From Undaria pinnatifida (taxonomy: Eukaryota; Sar; Phaeophyceae; Laminariales; Alariaceae), in the NCBI GenBank assembly GCA_012845835.1, contig JABAKD010000026.1, positions 9,905,699-9,969,698 of the forward strand: 64,000 bases of DNA. Direction: 5' to 3'. Position 1 is the stretch's first letter. Each line of letters opens with the position of its first letter. The notes under the pieces were generated by a model. The model saw only the letters and a program-made list of their open reading frames with translations, made no database searches and was not told the DNA's origin. A program made the translations under genes and the position numbers. Positions 55,560-64,000 of this stretch are shown in pieces.

Positions 55560-57340
55560 CCTTTTAAAACACGGACGATTCGCACTTCTCCCTCTCGTGC
55601 TCAATGGTGGTGACATTGCATGACCACATCACCTCGCCCGTTGTTATTTGCAATATGTATCTCTATAAAAAAAAAGCGATGCCAGAAAATAATGGTAACT
55701 ACATGGTTGTACCTATCGGTTGAAATAATATATCTTGCGATCCATATACAACAACAAATTATAAAACACGTTGTTTACCACACCTAAAGATTGTGTTGCA
55801 TACCACATCTAACATAAAAAATTCTTGAATAATAAACAATACCAGGCAGGTGGTATAAAGAGATGTATTTGTGCTACAACCGTCAGATTTGTCCCCTTTG
55901 GAAATTTAGAGTTTCCACGCACTTATTGAAGTGTCCCGCCTGCCCCTCGCACCCCCACCCCCGATCCCTCCAGTTCAAACGCTCCACCTAAAATCAAAAT
56001 CTACCAGAGTAGTAAAAACTATCAGCCGTATGATATCACCTCATTATCGTTCCGCCCATCTAACATTAACTCTTCTAGAACAATAAACAATACCAGACAG
56101 GTGATACAAAGGGATGTCTTCTTGCTACAACGGTCAGATTTGTCCCCTTTGATGATTGATTGTTTCCGCACACACACATTGAGGTGTCCCGCCCGCCCCC
56201 CGCCCCCTGATCCCTCTTGTTCAAACGCCCCACCTAATATCAAATTTTGTCATAGTAGTAGACACTAACAGCCGGCTGATATTACCTCATTTTCTTTCTA
56301 GCCATCCATGCCGTAGCTCCAATTCTTTTCCGCCCCCCTCCCCTCCCCTGCCCTCTCCCCCCGTTCCCCCTCCCCCATTTTTAACCACGCCTTTTTGTTC
56401 AAACGCCCCACCTACATTCGAAATCGGCCAGAGTAATAAACACTTATACGCCATTGATATCACGTCAATATCTTCTTAGCCATCCATGACGTAGCTTTTA
56501 TCCATGCCCCCCCCCCCCTCTCGTCAACGACCCCTTCTTCCCCAACACCCGCACGACGGCCTAGACCTAGCGCCACGGGTAAAGCAAGCCCCTACATATA
56601 GGCGTAATACGCGCGCTAGTAGTATCACACACAAGCTTGCAAAGATGAGTTTTGTCAAAATTATCTATATCATAGCTAGAGAGAATTTATATATTTGTAT
56701 GTGACTTAAACCTCTTCAAAACCCTTTTCCCCCTCCCGCGCCCCCGACCCCCCCCCTACCGCCCCCGCCTCTCTCTCTTCTTTTTTTTTACAGCTACGTC
56801 TTGCTCAAACGCCCCACCAAACCTCGAAATCTGCCAGAGTCATAAACACTTCCACCAACTTGATGTCCCTTCATCATCTTTCAAGAGCCATCCACACCGC
56901 TGCTCCAATCTCCCCCCCCCCCGCAACGCCCCTTCTTCAAAACCACCCGCACTATCACCTAGACTTAGCACCACGCGTATAGCAAACCCCTAGATCAAGG
57001 CGGAATAAGGATGTTGTTTTAAAAACCTTTTCGCCCCCCCCACCCCCCGCCTCCTACCCCCTAGAACGCTCTGCCCTCTCCTCACTGGTTGTACGACTTA
57101 CTCTACAGGATTTATAGTTCCCACACACAGATTAAGCTGCCCCGCTCGTCCCTCCCCCCCCTCCCCCCCTCCTCCCCCCGTTGCCTCTTCATTAAACCCA
57201 GGCCCCCACGCCCATAAAACCTTCGCCCTCCCCTCACTGGTTATTCGATTTACAGTATTCCCTTGATGAGTTGATGCATTTTCTTCCACAGGGCGCACAA
57301 AAGCTCTTTTTTTTCGCCCTTTAGGACGAGGGGGGGGTAC
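55560..57340 (-). repeat. G/C-tract repeat family, long copy 5 (inverted)
   Basis: Begins with the inverse of the G-run-free end (GGTGGTGACATTGCATGACC), then C-run subunits with AAACGCTCCACCTAAAATC, GATATCACCTCATTATCG, AACGGTCAGATTTGTCCCC. C-runs lie at 56330-56390, 56508-56518, 56745-56758, 56910-56921, 57040-57060, 57150-57180 and 57350-57360. It is oriented opposite to the copy 1.2 kb upstream of it (52285-54330), so the pair forms a large inverted repeat. Confidence 0.78.
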
Positions 57341-57979
57341 GAAAACCCCCTCGCCCCCCCATTACGCCACATAATTCCCTATGCACACAACCCCCGTTCT
57401 AAATCATATATAATGAGAGGGCAGGGGGAGTACTATAGAGCAGACACGCAGCCCTCTGGTTGCGCGGCAGCAGCCTGCGTACCAGGTACGCACAGCGCAG
57501 AGCAACGGAGCAAAAGGGAGAAAGCAAGAGAGATTGCTCATATTGAGCACAGGCTTCACGGTGAAGGGACCCCTGCTACAACCCTCCGTCGACAAGACAG
57601 CTTCGCTACAAAGCGTCTGCCGAAAACCAGCCGATGGCGAGGACCTCATCTGCTGCCGCGGAGTCAACTTCGGTGACGGTTCAGGAATAGACGAGGGCCA
57701 GGCCATTAAGCATGAGTGTTCGTCACAGCACCGAGAGTGAGTGGAGAGGCATGGGAGCTGTAGTGTGATATTGGAGGGTATCGTGAAACTCGCAGCAGCA
57801 GCACCGGCAAGCACTGGAAAGACAAAAACTCTGGTTTATCATATGTAAAAGTGCTCATCATCGAGCAGTGTGTGTATCGTGCTGCCTCTTCCCCAATAAC
57901 GGACAACATTAGCAGTATCAAGAGCCTGGCCTTTGCAGCAGGTGCAGCAGCAGAGCAGATATACCAGATACCATAGCCG
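57341..57979. other. No gene recognised
   Basis: Overlapping frames at 57404-57814 on both strands show no domain. Confidence 0.3.
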
Positions 57980-57982
57980 CAT

Positions 57983-58222
57983 GATCAAAATCGACAATAA
58001 AAAGCGCGCGAAATGCTGACCAACAAAGTTACCCCGCGTCCCTGTTGGTCCCTGCATGCCTTTCGCATGCGAGCAGAGCACTTTTGCCGATCGGAAAAAT
58101 CGCCGCGAAGACCAGCAGCGGCAACTGGGTGTGCAAGAAGTGCAAGCGCGATTTCGGACGCAATGTAGAGCAACTGAGCCGGACCCACGTGGAAACTCAC
58201 GGACAGCCGCTTCAACACAAGT
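57983..58222 (+). CDS. Possible exon with a C2H2-like zinc finger
   Basis: A plus-strand frame without ATG reads KIAAKTSSGNWVCKKCKRDF and then GRNVEQLSRTHVETHG before TGA at about 58220. WVCKKCKRDF...L...H-x3-H matches a C2H2 finger in its key positions (C-x2-C, a Phe four residues on, a Leu, H-x3-H), but the loop between the second Cys and first His is 14 residues, not the usual 12. The frame is closed upstream at about 57981, so a start would need splicing. Possibly an exon or a transposon-derived zinc finger (for example a BED-like remnant); no neighbours support either. Confidence 0.25.
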
Positions 58223-58551
58223 GAGGACTAGTGAGGACAGCAGTTGTTGCATTGGCTAGCACAAGCAGTTTAGATAAAAACTGAAAAACGTCAGCTGTGA
58301 GTACGAACGATTGAATAGTTGAAAATCAAGTTTACAAGCTGCGTGGTACATTAGATCTACGTTTCATTTATGACATGGTGTTTGTGAAGTATGGCTGGTT
58401 GTTAATACACTGCTTCACAATTTTCACGGGAGGTCGTTCGCGCGTGTTCAGCATTTTGGGAACTGCCATGCTGTATGAGGCTGCACGCCTTGTCGATGTG
58501 TGTATCTGAAAAGCAGGAGCAAATTCGTATTTTCTTTCCACCGCTGATCAA

Positions 58552-59190
58552 TTGCCATTGCTCATGTCGCAAGTTGTATGTCGACCAACGTGTGTCGACA
58601 GGAGTGCTGGTGCCGCGGCGGCGGTGGAGAGCGTGCGCACGTTGCTGGATTTTTTCAACCCGAAGAGCGCCACGGACGGCGCGAAGGAGACGCCGGTGGT
58701 GATCAACAGTAGTAGCGGCGGGGGTGAAAGCGGTGACGCTGACGTGGTGGCGACGGGAGTTGTGAGCAGGGGCGAGGGTGGTACGGGCGCGGGCAGTGAC
58801 GCCGACGTGGTTGTGACGGGAGTTGTGCGAAAGGGTAAGGGTGGTGCGGGCGCGGGCAGTTTCACTGACGTGGTTGGGACGGGATTTGTAAACGAGCTTG
58901 ATTATTGTGAGGGCGCGGGCATTGAGATGTATAGTGTTTTCTCCGACCCTGCAGACGGGAGTGGTCCCGCCGATAGGATTATGTGGTCCACGCTCGCATC
59001 TACTGCGCGGGATTACGTCTGGCTGTCCGGGAGCCTCAAACACTATCCATCAACTCTCCATGGTACTGGCAAGCAGGGGGTGTCGTGGGAGGTTCGGATA
59101 AACCTGAATCGCGTGTCTCTCCACGCGGTGCCAACTGCCTCCCGCGGCATCTTGAGCCCAGGCTGTGCGGGAACGGAAGAACAACCATGA
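58552..59190 (+). CDS. Unknown protein with Gly-rich ~21-residue repeats
   Basis: One of the longest ORFs in the last 15 kb (212 codons; both starts near 58540-58560 are possible, so the 5' edge is uncertain). The order seen: SVRTLLDFFNPKSATDG, a LxxFF sequence resembling a weak PCNA-interacting (PIP-box) motif; then three tandem repeats of the form G-DADVVATGVVSRGEGG, at residues about 61-80, 81-100 and 101-120; then an unrelated tail (RDYVWLSGSLKHYPSTLHG). The opposite strand is also open because of GC-rich codons, so coding status is uncertain. No family is recognised. A second plus frame (58983-59486) overlaps and could be a continuation through an intron. Confidence 0.35.
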   Translation: MPLLMSQVVCRPTCVDRSAGAAAAVESVRTLLDFFNPKSATDGAKETPVVINSSSGGGESGDADVVATGVVSRGEGGTGAGSDADVVVTGVVRKGKGGAGAGSFTDVVGTGFVNELDYCEGAGIEMYSVFSDPADGSGPADRIMWSTLASTARDYVWLSGSLKHYPSTLHGTGKQGVSWEVRINLNRVSLHAVPTASRGILSPGCAGTEEQP

Positions 59191-59554
59191 GGCACGTGCG
59201 CGCGGTGTTTAGAAATCAAGGGCATGAAGGCATACACGGTTTCGCGCCCAAGCGCGGCGATTGCCCACCATTGAATATTTCTGACTTTATTGACCACCTT
59301 GAATTGACGCAAGAATTTACATACCTAAACAACCTGAAGTACAGTTTGGCACCCCTTGCTCTTGCCATGTCGGCTTGCTTGCCAAGCGACGTTTTTACGC
59401 AAGAGTGTGCAGTAAACCATCATACAGGGGCACAGCCAAGAAACGAACCACTAAGCAAGGAAACCAAGTATAACATAAAACAATGAACAAAAAACGTTTG
59501 GGCCTCGGGGGGCGGGGGGAGGCGGGGGGGGTAGGTGAGCGGGATACCTTTCCT

Positions 59555-59815
59555 TGTACGCCCTTGCCCACAGCTGTAATATTTGGTTTCCCTCAAAAAC
59601 GGGTTTTATAGTTTCCACGCCAAGATTGACTAACATCACCATGTTGACCCTGATAGCTACACTGTAGTTGCAAGGGGAATCGCCAACCTACATCCCTAAT
59701 GAGGACACACAACCCGTAATACGCGCAATCGGAGTATCACACACAGCTTGCAAAGATGAGTGTCGACAAAACAGTTGATCTCACAGCCAAAGTGAATTTT
59801 TAATTTTATACTGTA
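59555..59815 (-). repeat. G/C-tract repeat family, left-end fragment (inverted)
   Basis: AAACGGGTTTTATAGTTTCC, ATGTTGACCCTGATAGCTAC, CTTGCAAAGATGAGTGTCGA and GATCTCACAGCC match 42270-42510 and, inverted, 52295-52530. A short G-run (59505-59530) precedes it. Confidence 0.7.
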
Positions 59816-60288
59816 TACCATGCATGGTGTGCTGCAGGCGTACCACACATTGACTAGCACAGCTCACTGGCGAACAGCTTGACTGTTGACGGATGCTGGC
59901 AGTATCGAGTTGTTAGGTGACGTTGTTATTTGCAACACCGTTGACGTCCTTGCGTTTTTTAGTGATATTTGAAATTTAATCGGTAGTACGCACTGACGTT
60001 TTTCGATTTTTTTTACAAAACACAACTTTGACTTGCATCATACAAAGCGTATTTACAGTGAACGACAGTCTACGGAAATTCCACCGAAGCGTACGTTTTT
60101 TCGTAATCTTTTGTTTTGTATATATTGGTTGAAAGAGACGGTCGGCGCAATGATACTTCTGCGTGTTGCAATACTGTAGTAGTGTCTCGTCTTCACATAA
60201 AACCGTCGTATCTACTCAACGACGTGATGTACCCAATGTCCGTGTTGATTTTCCATTCTGGACTTGTACAAGTTTTTCTGTGTTCACA
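59816..60288. other. No gene recognised
   Basis: AT-rich spacer without a recognisable feature. Confidence 0.3.
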
Positions 60289-60868
60289 GAAGAAAAACCG
60301 ACATGCGTTCTGAAGAACGTGATGCAAGAGGACCAAAGAGAAAAGCTGCAAGAAGAACAAGACACACGACGAAGGGGCACAGATAACTGTTTCACGGAGG
60401 AAACAACACCACGAAGAGGAAGAAGATACCGGCACAAGGTCGGCGGAGAGGGAAAACACCGGACCAGTGAGACAAACAAGGCGGGAATAAAACAATCAAA
60501 CCAAGACGACAAGTAAACGTCATTACTGCCCCTTTCGCACTCCCCCCTTTGAATTCACCTCGAACAAACAAAGACAAACAAAGAAAAACCGACATGCGTT
60601 CTGAAGAACGTGATGCAAGAGGACCAAAGAGAAAAGCTGCAAGAAGAACAAGACACATGACGAAGGGGCACAGATAACTGTTTCACGGAGGAAGCAACAC
60701 CAAGAAGAGGAAGAAGATACCGGCACGAGGTCGGCGGAGAGGGAAAACACCGGAACAGTGAGACAAACAAGGCGGGAATAAAACAAACAAACCAAGACGA
60801 CAAGTAAACGTCATTGCTGCCCCTTTCGCACTCCCCCCTCTGAATTCACCTCGAACAAACAAAGACAA
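60289..60868. repeat. 291-bp tandem duplication
   Basis: AGAAAAACCGACATGCGTTC at 60291 recurs at 60582, and the whole 291-bp unit, ending GAATTCACCTCGAACAAACA, is repeated with very few substitutions, so the duplication is recent. Each copy is open for part of its length as a Lys/Glu/Arg-rich frame (VMQEDQREKLQEEQDTRRRG in copy 1), but with different frames in the two copies, so coding is doubtful. Confidence 0.85.
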
Positions 60869-62565
60869 GCGAAATACAACTCACCGTCGCTTTAGGAGCT
60901 ATGGAAGCACGCGCTCCACTTAATAGTCGAAGCGATACCTTGTCACATGATCTACCATTTCGTTTCTGCATTCGTTGACATACGTCTGCTCCCTCCGTCC
61001 CCCTAAATTCCCCTTGTAGCAATGTGAGACTGAGAAATGAATATGACAAAGCGAGTCTGGGAAACGATATTGATATATATGTTATATAAACTGGACTGCG
61101 AACAAACTACCAGAAGAACATGTTGTGATAATTGGCAGTTGAGAACCTTATCTCGCGACAATCAAGCGGTGTCCGAGTATATATATATATATGGTTCAGT
61201 ACTCGACGATTCGTCGGATATTGAAGACTTAGAAACTAGCACTGGAATGCAACCGGTGTGTGTGTAAAAATTGAGATTGGCGAAAGGAACGGCACGAACG
61301 ATCATTGGAGAAAGAGGCTGAATATGGGATTGACCCATGGTCTCATCAGAATGAGTATTATATGCGAAATGAAAACGAAAAATCTACGTCAAACATTCGA
61401 CCGAGACCCGAGACTCGGAAGCCAGACCGAGGACAGCATGCGAGAAGCGTGTACGGCTCGTAAACGATCTCGCACCACGGGCAGCAAACAACTTCGACAG
61501 AACGAGCATGAAAAACCACTAAAACAAATCAGACTCAGAATCGAAGCACAGGTTCTTTTTATCCGTAAACTGATAGAGGTTGTGTCTGATACGCCGAGGG
61601 TGTTTTATTCAGGACTGTCATGAACAACCCTAAGAACTGTGGGACTGATACAAGAATATCGTAAACGAATGGTACTCGTAGCTTAATGGACCTGTTACTT
61701 GTCCGAGAACTGTCAACTGATTTGACATGAAAATGGGGGATGCCAACGGAATGAAACATGCCTGATAGGGAATATGTTATACAAGATCTTTTGTACAATG
61801 TCTACTCGTACCGATCATGAACGATCTTTATACGAGTCTGAGGGATATACTGGATCAATGAGAATTATAACAGAAATGACGCTGAGACACAAATAGGTTT
61901 CATCTAATCTAGTGCCGGTTGGCGAGTTCCGACCCGGCATTCCTGAATGATACCCTCTGCTCGACCTTCTGTGGGTGGTCATAATAAGTCTTCAAGGCCA
62001 CGGTTGGACCCAAGCGTCCCTTGGTACCCGGGTTTCCGGTACTTCTAATCTCTAGATGTATTATGAAAACAGAGACAAACATGGCCATGTTAACGCGCTT
62101 CGATTAGAAGCTCGGCTGGTTCGTGGCTTAAGATTAAGTTATAGTGCTCAAGAGTGTTTCATCCACAGACGTTGTGAGCTTCTTTGGATTGGTCTTCGGC
62201 TGGTTCTCAGCAGAGGTCCTCACACCGACTGTGAGGCGCTGCAATGGTCGAAACTTGGAGTGCACAAAACGAGACAAAAACGATCTCGAACTGAACAAGT
62301 ACACTTTCACTTTCGGGCAGCCTCAACTCCTTCCAAGCAATCACAGCCCGCGAAATTGAGAGACGCTCCTGGTGGGGCGTGTAAGGGCGTCGGGTACACC
62401 AGGGGGTAGATGTAGACACCCAGGCGCGACTCGCGAGATGTGTTCGTGACTTCGAGCTTGCGAGCCAGGAACACCAAATTCTTATGAAAGCGCTAACGAT
62501 TTTCATTTCACGCGTGGGAGTTAAATACGATGGGTACATCACAGATGAAGAACGGTTCTCACCAA
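60869..62565. other. No gene recognised
   Basis: A TA-microsatellite lies at 61177-61190. Frames at 61258-61623 and 62056-62409 are open for 120 codons each but have no domain; the first is Arg/Lys-rich. Confidence 0.3.
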
Positions 62566-62628
62566 ATATTTGCTGCGCGCCAGGCGGATGATGGAGCTGC
62601 GCACCAGGCGGATGATGTAGCTCTCATC
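62566..62628. repeat. 24-bp tandem duplication
   Basis: GCGCGCCAGGCGGATGATGG is followed at once by GCGCACCAGGCGGATGATGT. Confidence 0.7.
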
Positions 62629-63039
62629 GAGTCGTATCTGGAAAGTGCTACAAAACATATGTCATTCCTGTGGGATATGAGGTTATGGAGTCCAAAATAG
62701 GGAAAAACAATGCTGAAAATCGCTTGGTTATTGGCTCTATGCCTTTGTTTCCTGAACGGTGAACTACAATATCTTGTTTGCAGTTGCCATAATATATTTT
62801 CAAGTGGTTAATGTGTACGCGAACTGTCCCATACGCGCTCCTACTTAACAGATTCTTGAGAGAAAGTCCGTGGCCTTTAAATTTGTTTGGCACAATGATA
62901 ATTAAGTAGTTGTTTAGAGCTAAGCAGTTGCAGACGTTTCGCTCGATTACGTTTTTATGGGTCTGTGTTTCTGAAATATCTTTCAGCAGCATGTCTTTTT
63001 ACGAGTGATTTTCCGAGCTGGTTTAGTGGGCGCCTGTCC

Positions 63040-63405
63040 GTGGCCAGCTCTCCCCGTTCCCTGTTGCCCCTCTCAGGTATGTGATGAGTTTCATGGTGTG
63101 TAACGTTGAAAACTATCGGTTTCTTATTCTTGGAATTCCTCTGCAGGGGTTGCAGGTGCGTTCTAGCGTAGGACACACTGTAGATGAAATTTTGTATTGT
63201 GCATTTTGGCTTTATTGTTCCAGCCGGCTCTCCCCGTTCCCTGTTGCCCCGCTAACATATGTGATGAGTTTCACGGTGTGTAACGTTAAACACTATCGGT
63301 TTCCTATTCTTGGAATTCCTCTGCATGGGCTGCAGGTTCGTTCTAGCGTAGGAAACAATGTACATGGAATTTAGTACTGAGTATTTTTGATTTATTGTTC
63401 CACAC
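63040..63405. repeat. 178-bp tandem duplication
   Basis: CTCTCCCCGTTCCCTGTTGC at 63048 recurs at 63226; both copies continue through TGATGAGTTTCA, TCTTGGAATTCCTCTGCA and TTCTAGCGTAGGA to TTATTGTTCCA, with about one change in ten. Confidence 0.8.
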
Positions 63406-64000
63406 TTCGTAATCCTTTGTTTGGTATACTGTGATTGCCACTGCGTCTGTGCGTTGTGCACCACCGAGGTTTTTATCCCAAGCGGTATTTCGGGTGGTAT
63501 GGGCAATAGGCGGCTGCGCGGGATATATCAGAAATATTCCCGCGCGTTGAGCTGTGTGGTCTGGGCTTTCAGAGGTTCAGTGGTTCAGTCTTATCGAGTA
63601 TTGTTGCGTATCATGCCGCTCGCGCAGCTCGAGCTCCGCGCGACCATGATGAAGGGGAATTTCCGTGTGAGTTGAGCACGTTAAACAAGTCTTATGACTG
63701 GGTTTGTAGGCGTTGGCCACTATTGATTTTGCACGAATGCCTGTTATGTGTGTTGGATCTCGTTGTCGAGGTGTAACGTGGACATGGCATGTGTACCTGC
63801 ATTTTGCCTGTGGTGCTTCAGGTGTTAATGGCACACTTTTATCCATCTAAAATGGCCGTCTTCAACAAGGGCGTATAAATGCGAAAAATACGACACCACA
63901 CTCTCTAACTATTACTTTGGACATTTCAACCGGGGGTTACAGGGACCCCCTCACCCCCCTTCCCCGAACGACACCCCATTTCCTCTAGAAACCATCTCTA
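63406..64000. other. No gene recognised at the right edge
   Basis: Frames at 63421-63846 have no domain. The last 60 bases are C-rich and may begin another tract-bearing repeat. Confidence 0.3.

Noticed and set aside
58402-59043. 213-residue minus-strand ORF
   Set aside because: Antisense to the Gly-rich ORF; its Thr/Ala/Arg repeats mirror the plus-strand repeats and no domain appears.

Overview
The window reads as repeat-rich nuclear DNA of a eukaryote. It has intron-type coding structure, trinucleotide microsatellites, long homopolymer C/G tracts and a dense, nested load of transposable elements. There is no operon structure, and I saw no rRNA gene, intact tRNA gene or CRISPR array. The style of the LINE reverse transcriptase, the chromodomain Ty3/gypsy fragment and a GT23 fucosyltransferase gene resemble elements and genes I associate with stramenopiles such as brown algae. 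That assignment is an inference from memory and is only moderately secure.

Layout: 0.4-3.1 kb is a pogo/Tc1-like DNA transposon with perfect 11-bp terminal repeats and TA duplications; a second fold-back element is nested inside it. 3.5-13.0 kb is a structurally complete but decayed Ty3/gypsy retrotransposon on the minus strand, with ~420-bp LTRs, a TATA target duplication and a poly-G polypurine tract. Its pol order is protease, reverse transcriptase, RNase H, a C5 cytosine DNA methyltransferase (DNMT) module, a basic linker, integrase and a Tudor-like tail. The DNMT inside the retrotransposon is the most exciting object in the window. 13.9-17.8 kb holds dispersed repeats. 18.0-19.84 kb is a minus-strand LINE interrupted by a ~240-bp MITE, and 19.9-22.7 kb is a truncated Copia element on the plus strand. 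At 23.6-25.5 kb an older repeat was split by a miniature LTR element plus the 3' end of a chromodomain gypsy element.

From 25.8 kb onward repeats dominate. A ~2-kb family with regularly spaced poly-G/poly-C runs occurs as four long copies (25.8-27.5, 35.1-37.1, 52.3-54.3, 55.6-57.3 kb) and three fragments. 29.1-30.4 kb is a tandem array of units whose heads look like tRNA and whose tails are inverted copies of the head. 32.2-34.8 kb carries two convincing exons of a minus-strand GT23 (FUT8-like) fucosyltransferase gene, the only clear host gene. 37.4-40.9 kb is a 563-570-bp satellite with internal subrepeats, 45.6-49.1 kb an old ~180-bp satellite, and 50.8-51.5 kb a tandem miniature LTR element with intact target duplications. 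The last 7 kb has a Gly-rich unknown ORF and several short tandem duplications.

Functionally, the window is a graveyard of elements at different stages of decay. The DNMT-carrying gypsy element stands out because it could have methylated its own copies and so interacted with host silencing, but this copy is inactivated by frameshifts and stops.
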